Assembly (NCBI GenBank): GCA_949752795.1
Contig: CATKHW010000066.1
Location: 62,001 to 126,000 of the forward strand
Origin: Hyperoodon ampullatus
Lineage: Eukaryota > Chordata > Mammalia > Artiodactyla > Ziphiidae
Direction: 5' to 3'
Length of the DNA: 64,000 nt
Shown: positions 1 to 11,984 of the stretch, one piece after another
Position numbering within the stretch: position 1 is the stretch's first letter
Layout: every line of letters starts with the position of its first letter
Notes under the pieces: model-generated
The model's database searches: none
What the model was told of the DNA's origin: nothing
What the model saw: the letters and a program-made list of their open reading frames with translations, nothing else
Position numbers and translations under genes: made by a program

Positions 1-232
1 GAATGTAAACTGAAACCAGAAGATATGTTTGTGTGTTTCCCCCAGCTATGTTATGCTGATTAGGGATGCCCTAAGTCTACCTTGGCTTTACTTTGATGTC
101 TCAAAATAAGTCATATGCTCAGGGAATAATGGCAAATATGTAACAGTACCTCATTCTGTTATTACATAGGCTTGCTCCATAAATCCCAGGGCAGAACTCT
201 GTAGCAGTACAGATGTGAGCATGCCTAAAATT
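1..232. other. AT-rich flank, nothing recognised
   Basis: No repeat family, exon-like frame or RNA gene was recognised. The right end (233-243) is the left target-site copy of the SINE that follows. Confidence 0.5.
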
Positions 233-243
233 CTCAGTGCACT

Positions 244-455
244 TTTTTTTCTTTTTTTTTTTTTGCAGTACGCGGGCCTCTCACTGTGGTGGCCTCTCCC
301 GTTGTGGAGCACAGGCTCCAGATGTGCAGGCTCAGCGGCCATGGCTCACAGGCCCAGCTGCTCCGCAGCATGTGGGATCTTCCCGGACCGGGGCACGAAC
401 CCATGTCCCCTGCATCGGCAGGCGGGCTCTCAACCACTGCACCACCAGGGAAGCC
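244..455 (-). mobile_element. CHR-type tRNA-derived SINE, short form
   Basis: A non-autonomous retroposon that depends on L1 machinery. The T-rich run at the left (244-264) is the A-tail of a minus-strand insertion, and the right end carries the tRNA-like head (reverse complement starts GGGCTTCCCTGGTGG). It is flanked by an exact 11-bp target-site duplication, CTCAGTGCACT, at 233-243 and 456-466. The body is GC-rich against AT-rich flanks. It matches the copies at 1623 and 58778 closely, so the three form one short subfamily distinct from the ~340-bp copies. Family name from memory of cetacean SINEs. The short frames read across it are not genes. Confidence 0.9.
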
Positions 456-466
456 CTCAGTGCACT

Positions 467-1613
467 CTTTATAGGCCTAAACCTATATCCAAACAGTAAT
501 AACTTATTTACCTCCAACTGATCCCTTGCTAAAAGCTCCTAAAGCAATTAGTGCTTTCACATGGGTGTTTGATAAAAAGAAAGAATGAGTAGCCATAGGC
601 AGCCAAGCATGTTCAGGAGGCAAGACCTAGTTCAATTTATAATTTCAGTCCTAAGAGGAAGAGGATTGTTGGAAAGAGAGCAAAGTGGCAGGGCTTTTTC
701 TCATACTGGTAAATACCAAGGGACATCTTACTCATCCTAGTTAATGAAAGGAAGAGATGGAAAAGAGAGAGAGAAATAGCAAAGAGTCATGTTGCCTTTT
801 ATGTGGAGAGAAGGTTTTTGTTTTCATCCTTGTATTTTATTCCTTATACTCCTACCACATCAGCTACATGTAGGAGGAAACTAAAGTTAATTACAGTGTG
901 TTCAGTTTTTCATTACATTTTTAACACACATAGTGTTTAATGAATGTGGCAGATAGGTGTCCTATAAGCTGAGCAATTGGTTATTTTTTCCATCCAGAGT
1001 CTCTCACTTGTTTTTCTATTTAAAACTGTACCTTTAACCAGACCATGACATGCACATAAAGAGGTAGACACAGTGTTTACTGTGCTTGATATTCAAGGCC
1101 CCTTCAGGGACAGAAGTATGGATCTACTGATATGCTTCCCTTTATACCTTATCTGTAGTCCTGTCTCTTTAGATCATGACTTACCATCTTTTTCCAAATC
1201 ACTTGTCCCTCAGATCTAACAACATATTTGGTTTCTGTGGTTATGACTCTGGGCCTTTATTCTTTAACCCACTTTTGTATTTATCCTTCCTTTACTTCCG
1301 GCTCACCTATTTCAGTTATAACACTGAGGACCCAGGCTCAGTATCAGTACATCAGGCCATTATCCCTTCTAGGTCTTCCCATATACATCATACAAAGAGA
1401 AATTAGACATCTATAAAAATATGCTGAAAATTTAAGCATATTATTCAACACTTCAACTTGCTTTAACTCCCATATCCAGTAGGTTGCCAGGTTCTATCAC
1501 TTCACCCTCTACAATAGCTCTTGTAGCAATTCCCTCCTATTTAAAGACCCAGTGTCAAAGTGGTGGCACTGAGTATTCACTGCTATGGACTGTGACGTTA
1601 ACCTCTTAAATAG
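467..1613. other. Unique AT-rich DNA, nothing recognised
   Basis: No repeat family or convincing coding frame was seen. Short open frames around 1176-1416 have no recognisable domain. Confidence 0.45.
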
Positions 1614-1622
1614 CATCCTCAC

Positions 1623-1833
1623 ATTTTTTTTTTTTTTTTTTGCCGTACGCGGGCCCCTCACTGCTGTGGTCCCTCCCGTTGCGGAGCACAGGCTCCGGAC
1701 GCGCAGGCCCAGCGGCCATGGCCCACAGGCGCAGCCGCTCTGCGGCACGCGGGACCCTCCCAGACCGCGGCACGAACCCGTGCACCCTGCGTCGGCAGGC
1801 GGACTCCCAACCACTGCACCACCAGGGAAGCCC
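1623..1833 (-). mobile_element. CHR-type tRNA-derived SINE, short form
   Basis: Same subfamily and orientation as the copy at 244. The T-run at about 1625-1642 is the A-tail. A 9-bp target duplication, CATCCTCAC, lies at 1614-1622 and 1834-1842. The body keeps many CpG sites (for example in 1645-1760), which suggests a fairly recent insertion because methylated CpGs decay quickly. This is inferred from CpG retention, not from a divergence measurement. Confidence 0.9.
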
Positions 1834-2089
1834 CATCCTCACTTTTAACTTTATTCCCATTCAAGCCATTGCTCTGGAGAGCTGTCAGACCGCTCTTCCT
1901 AAAACAGTGATTTTTTTTTCAGGGGCTCTCAACTTACTGAATATATCGAATATGTTATGTTACAGAACATACAGAAAATATGTCTGAATTTGCATTCAGA
2001 ATATTTCACTATCTTTTCCTATCCTGCCTTTCTGGTTATCTTCATTTTCAGAATAATGCCCCAAACTCTCTTAAGGAAGACAACAAAAT

Positions 2090-2970
2090 CTAGACACTCA
2101 AAACTGTGGCATTTATAATGTCCAGGATAAAATAAAACATCACTGGGCATACAAAGCATCAGGAAAATGGTATTCTTAATGAAAGAAATAATGCAATTAG
2201 AGAAAAAAGAATCTGGTAGAGATATGAAAATATGTGCAAATATGTAAAGGAAAACATTAACATAATGAAGAGAGAAATAGTAGCACAAAAGGACAAGTAA
2301 CATTTCTATAAGTTAAAATAGAATGTGTGAAGTAAAAAATTTGCTAAATGATACTTATACCAAATTAGACTCTAGGGAAAAAAAATGAGTAAATTTGAAG
2401 ACAATAGAAATGATATTTAAAGTGATTTGCAGAATAAGAAAAAAAATAGTGGGATAAATGAAGGACAGAAAAGATATTTGAATGAATAATGGCCAGAGAA
2501 AATCCATCTTTTTTGAGTAATATTAAACATGGTCTAAATATCTCAGTGAATCCAAACCAGAATAAAGAGACAACCACGAAATAGAAATCTCACAACCAAA
2601 ATTTTAGATCAATAATAGAAAAAAAAATTTTTTTCTATTAAACGAAAATAAGAATGAAGAATAAAGAATAACTTATTAGAAAAAACATAATCTAAAACAC
2701 ATTGAAAATCCTAACAAAATGAGTGAAAACATAGTCTACTTTGAATTCTATGTCACGTGAATATGTTTTTTTAAATCGACAGCAAAATGGTTTATATTTC
2801 AACAACAAAAGCTAAGAGAATTTTTACAAGCACATCTATAATAGAAGCCATGTCAGCCAACCAACCAACAAACAAACAAAAAAACCCAATGGTGTTCAAC
2901 AGAAAGAAAAGTCCGTATATAAAATTGGATCTACAAAAAGAATGTAGAAATGCCATTAAAAAGTGATTCT
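2090..2970 (+). mobile_element. Ancient L1 fragment (ORF1-side region), degraded
   Basis: Several blocks look like the 5'/ORF1 region of old mammalian L1 read on the plus strand: one near 2120-2180, one near 2540-2580 and one near 2890-2960 that resembles the stretch around the ORF1 C-terminus. No frame is intact. Assignment is by recognition of phrase-like blocks and is uncertain at both ends. Confidence 0.45.
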
Positions 2971-5689
2971 GCAACTTTGTGATTTTTTTTTAAGTCATGT
3001 TTCTCTAAGTGTTTAAACCCCAAATTTGCTAGGACTTTCTCACGCCAAGATCCTTTGACAGAAAATAGTCTGTCATCTGATCTTAGTGTTGGTAGTTAAG
3101 CACCTGTCTGGTGCAAATTCACCACTGACAAAGTCTCTTTAAACTCCAGGAGTCCAGGACAGCTGTGCCCCTTATGCCTAGATAGGTCCCTGTCTCACTC
3201 TGGGCTTCAATTTTTGCATCTGTACCAGAGCAGAGGAGCTTCAAAGGTCCTGCGCAATCTTAAGGAGAAGAAACATGCTCCCAATCTCCACATCACAGCA
3301 GTAGAGAAGGCAGAGGAGCAAGTAGACACATTGATAGATTGCAATAAATTGTACACAAAATTGTATGTAAATTACTTCAGTAATGTTAAAGTAATAATGG
3401 TAATATTATAAAAAATAATTATCATTATCTACCCTCTTCTCAAAGAGCTGAGGGATGCAAATAGAGATGCATTTTAGGATAGAAATTGAAGCAGCTATTG
3501 TGGTGGTTGATTTTACTATTTCGGAACCAATTTTCAGTTGTCCCGTTGGCTCAAATGATCTAGCTGAACTATAAATCAGATGCTAATCTTTTCCCACTTA
3601 ATATCCTTCAGTGTTCTGTTCCTACCTGGTACTCATTTCTCAGTATCATAGCCTTAGCCTTCTTCTGTATTCTAAACTGCCTCCATGTACTTTTACAATG
3701 CAAAGTTATGTGTTCTTCCTTAAATATACCATTGCTTTCGACTGCATTGTGAGACCTGCTTCTTCTTAAACATACTTTAGGTTCCTCATCTGTGTCTTGG
3801 TACCTACTCTTCATTCTACAAATTTGGCAACACCCTCTGAATTTGTTATTTCCTCTATGTATCAATCCCAAATTTCCCACAGCTCACTACAAATAACTGT
3901 TTCCTAATACAGTGTAAAATTACTGGTTCCCCTCTTGTTTGAGTCCTTCCTTCACAGACCCTGGTCTTAATGTACTCATTTGTAATAAATAGCTTAGGCA
4001 ACCCATTTAACAAAATGTTCTTTAAAAAAAAAAAAAAGCATAGTTATCTAGATTAGCAACTCTGAGCACCAGAATCTTGATATACATGTCAGCTTAACCT
4101 GCCTAGATACATACATCTAATAGTATCTAGAGATATTTATAACTCTTGATATTTATGTTGGTTCCAAGTGAATTTGTAAAAATCATTGATTACAATTTTG
4201 GTGTGAGGTTATGTGCAAAACATTAGCAATGATAAAGTTAACAGTTACAAAGATGTTACTGTAAGAAGGGTGTAGTTGACCTTTATGACCTCATTGCCAG
4301 GTTCTAGTAAAGTCTCTTTGCTGGCCATGGAAAATGATTTCTGTTCAGAATACTCTGAAGTTCTCTTTGCATTGTACTTGTCACTTTGATTTTCTTCTGT
4401 ATCCCATGGGTTCTTACATAAAGTTGACTCTGGGCTAGAATGTTGTTTTTCCACTTGAGGACCCATAAAGGATATCAGTGAGACTGCACAGCTAAAAGTC
4501 GTCTTTTTTTTTTTTTTTTAAAGAACTCGGTCTCAAATAAATGACTTGTAAGTAGGTATTGTGAGAAACCCAGCTCCCTTTTATTTATTTATTTTTCTCT
4601 TGTTCATTAAGAGTAGGCTCAAGATCTCATCTGAACAACTTTTCTGGAAGATTTGCCTGTCTTATACATTCTCTCTACCATTATCATATACCACATCAAG
4701 GAGTAGGAGAGGTATCTTAAAGCCTGCTTCCTCTTTCTCTTCTGAAAAGACTCTATGGCTCCTTCTTCCCAACTTGCAAATCGATCACAGACTCTTTTTA
4801 AAAGGGGAAACATTTATAAGTTGTCCTGCATCATAGCAGCTGGGCCTTTTCATTAGTCAAAACCTGCATCCTTCACTGAAGCTGATATGCCTGGGGCTTG
4901 CTTGGTCCATATGAACCAGTCATAAATTGGAGGGAGAGCTTTCTGTACTCTCTTCAAGCATGTTTATTTTTCTTATTTAAAACTCCCACAGTATATCTGA
5001 GCTAGGAAGCTTCTCCCTAGAGGCATGACCAATGTATATCGAGTTTTCTCTGTTATTCTAATTTTCTAGGATTTTCCTCTTTATGGCAATGACAACTCAT
5101 TAAATGGACCAAAAAAAGTGAACTTAATGTTTATACAGTTGTAAAACTTTTTATTGATTTGAATTCATACACAATTAGTATTTTAAAAAATTCTTTATCA
5201 TACCATGCATTTCAATTTGGGATTCAAAAACCCTGGTCATTATAATTAGAGGATATATTTTCCAGTATGCTTATACATCAAAAAGAGGTTAATATTCTTG
5301 GGAACTTGCTTTCTGATGAAAGTATAGTTTTGTAACAGTACTGCAATTCATTCTTAAATTTCAAGACTGGTTTGGTTGCCAAGATATACAGGAATATTCC
5401 TTGAGCATGAAAGACACTGTAGTTGTGCTAATTGTAATTAAAGTCAAAGGATGACTGTTCTTCCTGTTTAGAATGTCAGAAAGAGGTGGCATTAAGTCAC
5501 TGCCTAGACAGTGTTGGCAAAAGAAACAGTATAAGGACACTGACATATGATTTTAATTAGATGAGTCACACCAAATTTCCTGTAATTCAAGGGATAAAGT
5601 CTTTGCTTTCTTGGGAGACACGCTCTATAAAGACTTGGTTAAATGACAGTATGAAACTCCACCTGGGCTGGAGCTTATGCTCATGTGTT
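2971..5689. other. AT-rich DNA, one possible MIR core
   Basis: A short MIR-like stretch (CTCACTCTGGGCTTCA and the following bases, about 3190-3230) is the only hint of a known repeat. A-run at 4022-4037 and T-run at 4503-4519. No coding frame with recognisable homology. Confidence 0.4.
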
Positions 5690-6066
5690 AATTTGATAGG
5701 AATGCCATAACAAAGTACCACAGACTGGGTGATTTAAACAATAGAAATTTATTTTCTCAAGAGAGGCTAGAAGTCTGAGATCAAGGTGTCAGCAGGATTG
5801 GTTTCCTGTGAGCACCTCTCTCCTTAGCTTGTAGATGACCATATTTTCTCTGTCTTCACATGGTCTTTCCTCTGTGCATGTCTGTGTCCTAATCTCTTCT
5901 TATATAGATACCAGTCACATTGGATTAGGATCCACTCATCTGGTTTCATTTTGCCATAATTACCTGTTTAAAGGTCCTATCTTCAAATATAGTGGCATGC
6001 TGAGGTACTAGGAAATAGACTTCAAGATAGGATGTTTTTAAAGACACAATTTAGCCCCTAAAAGTC
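5690..6066 (-). mobile_element. MLT1-like MaLR solo LTR
   Basis: Read on the minus strand this has the block order of MLT1-type LTRs of mammalian MaLR elements. On the plus strand the conserved blocks are CATAACAAAGTACCACAG (5706-5723), ATAGAAATTTATTTTCTCAA (5741-5760), the ATCAAGGTGTCAGCAGG block, and the terminal ACACAATTTAGCCCC block near 6045. A second copy on the opposite strand lies at 37206-37657. It is a non-coding LTR relic; no internal retroviral sequence adjoins it. Confidence 0.7.
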
Positions 6067-6368
6067 CTATCTGGGCCCACTAACAGTCCTATCTTTTGCC
6101 TAGTAGTTGAGCTAGGGGACTTCTCTCAGTCATCCAGCACCTCTGTAGCACCTTTTTCATAACAATGACCTGTAGAGTTCAGAGCTTCATGAAACCTCAA
6201 ATCCACCTGAATTGTATCTGAGTGAGGCTTCTGTCACATAGCATTTGATTTGTCAGAAAGGACAATTTCTGGGCAAGGTGAACTTCATCATCAATGCTGC
6301 CACTTAGTTTCTAATGAGGAGACATGAGTTGGCTATGTAGGGAGCTATAAAAATATCATAATGATGAA

Positions 6369-6378
6369 ATGCTCTTTT
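6369..6378 (-). repeat. Target-site duplication of the outer L1, left copy
   Basis: ATGCTCTTTT at 6369-6378 recurs at 17390-17399. Extending left gives 12 of 13 matches. These bracket the outer L1 together with everything nested in it. Confidence 0.75.
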
Positions 6379-7975
6379 CTTAAAATTTAATTTAATTAAT
6401 TTATTTATTATACAGCAGGTTTTTATTAGTTATCTATTTTATACATATTAGTGTATACCTGTAATTCCCAATCTCCCAGTTCATCCCACCACCATCCCCC
6501 CCCACCCCACTTTCCCCACTTGGTGTCCATACGTTTGTTCTCTACATCTGTGTCTCTATTTCTGCCTTGCAAACGGGTTCATCTGTTCCATTTTTCTAGA
6601 TTCCACATACATGTGTTTATATATGGTATTTGTTTTTCTCTTTCTGACTTACTTCACTCTGTATGACAGTCTCTAGGTCCATCCATGTCTCTAAAAATGA
6701 CCCAATTTCATTCCTTTTCATGGCTGAGTAATATTCCATTGTATATATATACCACATCTTCTTTATCCATTCATCTCTCGATGGGCACTTAGGTTGCTTC
6801 CATGACCTGGCTATTGTAAATACTGCTGCAGTGAACACTGGGGTGCATGTGTCTTTTTGAATTATGGTTTTCTCCAGGTATGTGCCCAGTAGTGGGATTG
6901 CTGGGTCATATGGGAACTCTATTTTTAGTTTTTTAAGGAACCTTCATATTGTTCCCCATAGTGGCTGTATCAATTTACATTCCCACCAACAGTGCAAGAG
7001 GGTTCCCTTTTCTTCACACCCTCTCAAGTATTTGTTGTTTGTAGATTTTCTTGTGATGCCTATTCTAACTGGTGCGAGGTGATACCTCATTGTAGTTTTG
7101 ATTTGCATTTCTCTGATAATCAATGATGTTGAGCCTCTTCATGTGCCTCTTGGCCATCTGTGTGTCTTTGGAGAAATGTCTATTGAAGTCTTCTGCCCTG
7201 TTTTGGATTGGTTTGTTTGTCTTTCTAATATTGAGCTGCATGAGCTGTTTATATATTTTGGAGATTAATCCTCTGTCTGTTGATTCATTTGCAAATATTT
7301 TCTCCCATTCTGAGCGTTGTCTTTTCGTCTTGTTCATAGTTTCCTTTGTTGTGCAAAAGATTTTAAGTTTCATTAGGTCCCATTTGTTTATTTTTGTTTT
7401 TATTTCCATTCCTCTAACAGGTGGGTCAAAAAAAGACCTTGCTGTGATTTATGTCAAAGAGTGTTATTCCTATGTTTTCTTCTAGTGTCCAGTCTTAGAT
7501 TTAGGTCTTTAATCCATTTTGAGTTTATTTTGGTGTATGGTATTAGGGAGTGGTCTAACTTCATTCTTTCAAACATAGCTGTCCAGTTTTCCCAGCACCA
7601 CTTATTGAAGAGACTGTCTTTTCTCCATTGTATATCCTTGCCTCCTTTATCAAAGATAAGTTGACAATAGGTGCGTGGGTTTATCTCTGGGCTTTCTATT
7701 CTGTTCCACTGATCTATATTTCTGTTTTTGTGCCAGTACCATATTGTCTTGATTACTGTAGCTTTGTAGTACAGTCTGAAGTCAGGGAGTCCGATTCCTC
7801 CAGCTCCATTTTTTTCCTCAAGATTGCTTTGGCTATTCGGGGTCTTTTGTGTCTCCATACAAATTTTAAGATTTTTTGTTCTAGTTCTGTAAAAAATGAA
7901 ATTGGTAATTTGATAGGGATTGCATCAAATCTAAAGATTGCTTTGGGGAATTTAGTCATTTTTACAATGTTGATT
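6379..7975 (-). mobile_element. Outer (older) L1, 3' segment
   Basis: This is the 3' UTR plus C-terminal third of ORF2 of an older L1 on the minus strand. It breaks off at ACAATGTTGATT (7964-7975), inside the ORF2 region just upstream of the cysteine-rich domain, and resumes at the second copy of the same 12 bases at 13924. The 3' UTR (6379-6616) differs from that of the inner L1 and resembles the older 3' end at 33106-33385. The two segments together give about 5.05 kb, so the element is nearly full length but 5' truncated just upstream of ORF1. Confidence 0.9.
6617..7963 (-). pseudogene. Outer L1 ORF2 (C-terminal part), broken
   Basis: In intact L1, ORF2 encodes the endonuclease/reverse transcriptase that copies L1 RNA into the genome. 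Here only the C-terminal part is present, read right to left. Recognisable pieces are a fingers/thumb-distal block ending in [18 protein letters not shown] residues (frame 7454-7858), a linker (7065-7409) and the terminal block with MEYYSA and QKEKNKYHI before the stop at 6617. Multiple frameshifts separate the pieces, so no functional protein is possible. The upstream part of the same frame continues at 13936-16339 beyond the inner L1. Confidence 0.85.
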
Positions 7976-7994
7976 TTTTTTTTTTTTTTTTTTT

Positions 7995-8171
7995 GTGGCT
8001 GCTTCCCAATAGCTATCTACCTTACTTTTGGTAGTGTATATATGTCCATGACGCTCTTTCGCTTTGTCACATCTTACCCTTCCCCCTCCCCATAACCTCA
8101 AGTCCATTCTCTAGTAGACCTGTGTCTTTATTCCTGTCTTACCCCTATGTTCTTCATGACAATTTTTTTTC
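7995..8171 (-). other. Inner L1 3' UTR, short form
   Basis: Only about 177 bases separate the ORF2 stop from the A-tail. The related L1 at 50637 continues about 190 bases further before its A-tail. The inner copy therefore either used an upstream polyadenylation point or belongs to a subfamily with a shorter 3' UTR. The shared part includes the CCCTTCCCCCTCCCC pyrimidine run near 8078-8092. Confidence 0.75.
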
Positions 8172-11100
8172 TTAAATTCCATATATATGTGTCAGCATAC
8201 AGTGTTTGTCTTTCTCTTTCTGACTTACTTCACTCTGTATGACAGACTCTAGGTCCATCCACCTCATTACAAATAGCTCAATTTCGTTTCTTTTTATGGC
8301 TGAGTAATATTCCATTGTATATGTGTGCCACATCTTCTTTATCCATTCATCCAATGATGGACACTTAGTTTGTTTCCATCTCCAGGCTATTGTAAATAGG
8401 GCTGCTATGAATATTATGGTACATGACTCTTTTTGAATTATGGTTTTCTCAGGGTATATGCCCACTAGTGGGATTGCTGGGTCATATGGTAGTTCTATTT
8501 GTAGTTTTTTAAGGAACCTCCATACCGTTCTCCATAGTGGCTGTACCAATTCACATTCCCACCAGCAGTGCAAGAGTATTCCCTTTTTTCCACACCCTCT
8601 CCAGCATTTATTGTTTCTAGATTTTTTGATGATGGCCATTCTGACTGGTGTGAGATGATATCTCATTGTAGTTTTGATTTGCATTTCTCTAATGAGTAAA
8701 GATGTTGAGCATCCTTTCATGTGTTTGTTGGCAGTCTGTATATCTTCTGTGGAGAAATGTCTATTTAGGTCTTCTGCCCATTTTTGGATTGGGTTTTTTT
8801 TTGTTTGTTTGTTATTGAGCTGCATGAGCTGCTTATAAATTTTGGAGATTAATCCTTTGTCAGTTGCTTCATTTGCAAATATTTTCTCCCATTCTGAGGG
8901 TGTCTTTTGGTCTTGTTTATGGTTTCCTTTGCTGTGCAAAAGCTTTGAAGTTTCATTAGGTCCCATGGGTTTATTTTTGTCTTTATTTCCATTACTCAAG
9001 GAGGTGAGTCAAAAAGGATCTTGCTGTGATTTATGTCATAGAGTGTTCTGCCTATGTTTTCCTCTAAGAGTTTGATAGTTTCTGGCCTTACATTTAGGTC
9101 TTTAATCAATTTTGAGCTTATTTTTGTGTATGGTGTTAGGGAATGATCTAATCTCATAATTTTACATGTCCCTATCCATTTTTCCCAGCACCACTTATTG
9201 AAGAGGCTGTCCTTTCTCCACTGTACATTCCTGCATCCTTTATCAAAGATAAGGTGACCATATGTGCGTGGGTTTATCTCTGGGCTTTCTATCCTGTTCC
9301 ATTGATCTATCTTTCTGTTTTTGTGCCAGTACCACACTGTCTTGATTACTGTAGCTTTGTAGTATAGTCTGAAGTCAGGGAGCCTGATTCCTCCAGCTCC
9401 ATTTTTCGTTCTCAAGATTGCTGTGGCTCTTCGGGGTCTTTAGTGTTTCCATACAAATTGTGAAATTTTTTGTTCTAATTCTGTGAAAAATGCCAGTGGT
9501 AGTTTGATAGGGATTGCATTGAATCTGTGGATTGCTTTGGGTAGTAGAGTCATTTTCACAGTGTTGATTCTTCCAATCCAAGAACATGGTACGTCTCTCC
9601 ATCTATTTGTATCATCTTTAATTTCTTTCATCAGTGTCTTATTGTTTTCTGCATACAGGTCTTTTGTCTCCTTAGGTAGGTTTATTCCTAGATATTTTAT
9701 TCTTTTTGTTGCAATGGTAACTGGGAGTGTTTCCTTGATTTCACTTTCACATTTTTCATCATTAGTATATAGGAATGGCAGAGATTTCTGTGCATTAATT
9801 TTGTATCGTGCTACTTTACCAAATTCATTGATTAGCTCTAGTAGTTTTCTGGTAGCATCTTTAGGACTATCTATGTATATTATCATGTTATCTGCAAACA
9901 GTGACAGCTTTACTTCTTCTTTTCCAATTTGGATTCCTTTTATTTCCTTTTCTTCTCTGATTGCTGTGGCTAAAACTATGTTGAATAAGAGTGGTGAGAG
10001 TGGGCAGCCTTGTCTTGTTCCTGATCTTAGTGGAAATGGTTTCAGTTTTTCCCCATTGAGGACGATGCTGGCTGTGGGTTTGTCATATATGGCCTTTATT
10101 ATGTTGAGGAAAGTTCCCTCTATGCCTACTTTCTGCAGGGTTTTTATCATAAATGGGTGTTGAATTTTGTCGAAAGCTTTCTCTGCATCTATTGAGATGA
10201 TCATATGTTTTTTCTCCTTCAACTTGTTAATATGGTGTATCACGTTGATTGATTTGCATATATTGAAGAATCCTTGCATTCCTGGAATAAACCCCACTTG
10301 ATCATGGTGTATGATCCTTTTAGTGTGCTGTTGGATTCTGTTTGCTAGTATTTTGTTGAGGATTTTTGCATCTATGTTCATCAGTGATATTGGCCTGTAG
10401 TTTTCTTTGTTTGTGACATCCTTGCCTGGTTTGGGTATCAAAGTGATGGTGGCCTTGTAGAATGAGTTTGGGAGTGTTCCTCCCTCTGCTATATTTTGGA
10501 AGAGTTTGAGAAGGATAGGTGTTACCTCTTCTCTAAATGCTTGATAGAATTCGCCTGTGAAGCCATCTGGTCCTGGGCTTTTGTTTGTTGGAAGAATTTT
10601 TATCACAGTTTCAATTTTAGTGCTTGTGATTGTTCTGTTCATATTTTCTATTTCTTCCTGATTCAGTCTTGGCAGGTTGTGCATTTCTAAGAATTTGTCC
10701 ATTTCTTCCAGGTTGTCCATTTTATTGGCATAGAGTTGCTTTTAATAATCTCTCATGATCTTTTGTATTTCTGCAGTGTCAGTTGTTACTTCTCCTTTTT
10801 CATTTCTAATTCTATTGATTTCAGTCTTCTCCCTTTTTTTCCTGATGAGTCTGGCTAATGGTTTATCAGTTTTGTTTATCTTCTCAAAGAACCAGCTTTT
10901 AGTTTTATTTATCTCTGCTATCGTTTCCTTCATTTCTTTTTCATTTATTTCTGATCTGATTTTTATGATTTCTTTCCTTCTGCTAACTTTGGGATGTTTT
11001 TGTTCTTCTTTCTCTAATTGCTTTAGGTGCAAGGTTAGGTTGTTTATTCGAGATGTTTCCTTTTTCTTAAGGTAGGATTGTATTGCTATAAACTTCCCTC

Positions 11101-11984
11101 GTAGAACTAATTTTGCTGTGTCCCATAGGTTTTGGGTCATTGTGTCTCCATTGTCATTTGTTTCTAGGTATTTTTTTAATTTCCTTTTTGATTTCTTCAG
11201 TGATCATTTCTTTATTAAGTAGTGTATTGTTTACCCTCCATGTGTTTGTATTATTTACAGCTCTTTTCCTGTAATTTATATCTAGTCTTATAGCATTGTG
11301 GTCAGAAAAGATACTTGATAGAATTTCAAGTTTCTTAAATTTACCAAGGCTTGGTTTGTGACCCAAGATATGATCTATCCTGAAGAATATTCCATGAGCA
11401 CTTGAGAAAAATGTGTATTCTGTTATTCTTGGATGGAATGTCCTATAAATATCAATTAAGTCCATCTTGTTTAATGTAACATTTAAAGCTTGTGTTTCCT
11501 TATTTATTTTCATTTTGGATGATCTGTCCATTGGTGAAAGTGGGGTGTTAAAGTCCCCTATTATGATTGTGTTACTGTCGATTTCTCCTTTGATGGCTGT
11601 TAGTATTTGCCTTATGTATTGAGGTGCTCCTATGTTGGGTGCATAAGTATTTACAATTGTTATATCTTCTTCTTGGATTGATCCCTTGATCATTATGTAG
11701 TGTCCTTCTTTGTCTCTTCTAATAGTCTTTATTTTAAAGTCTATTTTGTCTCATATGAGAATTGCTACTCCAGCTTTCTTTTGGTTTCCATTTGCATGGA
11801 ATATCTTTTTCCATCCCCTTACTTTCAGTCTGTATGTGTCTCTAGGTCTGAAGTGGGTCTCTTGTAGACAGCATATATATGGGTCTTGTTTTTGCATCCA
11901 TTCAGCCAATCTGTGTCTTTTGGTGGGAGCATTTAGTCCATTTACATTTAAGGTAATTATCGATATGTATGTTCCTATTCCCAT
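8172..11984 (-). pseudogene. Inner L1 ORF2 (endonuclease/reverse transcriptase), inactivated
   Basis: The span is 3,813 nt, equal to 1,271 codons, the usual L1 ORF2 length. Start is the ATG at 11982-11984 (MGIGTYIS). Domains in order: an AP-endonuclease-like domain with GDFN and SDHNAIRLD motifs (within 11154-11693); reverse transcriptase (9440-10720) with LLFNIVL and a catalytic box reading [10 protein letters not shown]; and a C-terminal zinc-knuckle-like C-x3-C-x7-H-x4-C ([14 protein letters not shown]). In-frame stops lie at 11751, 10742, 9440 and 8996. A +1 shift sits in the T7 run at 11171-11177 and a -1 shift near 8900; they cancel in overall length. The second catalytic Asp of FADD is Asn here (GAC to AAC at 9887-9889). 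The protein cannot be made or work. Confidence 0.95.

Noticed and set aside
215..521. Overlapping 62-94-codon frames on both strands
   Set aside because: Readings of a CpG-rich SINE and its A-tail, flanked by target duplications.
9483..10163. 226-codon plus-strand frame
   Set aside because: Mirror of the L1 ORF2 coding strand; the minus-strand reading has the reverse-transcriptase motifs.
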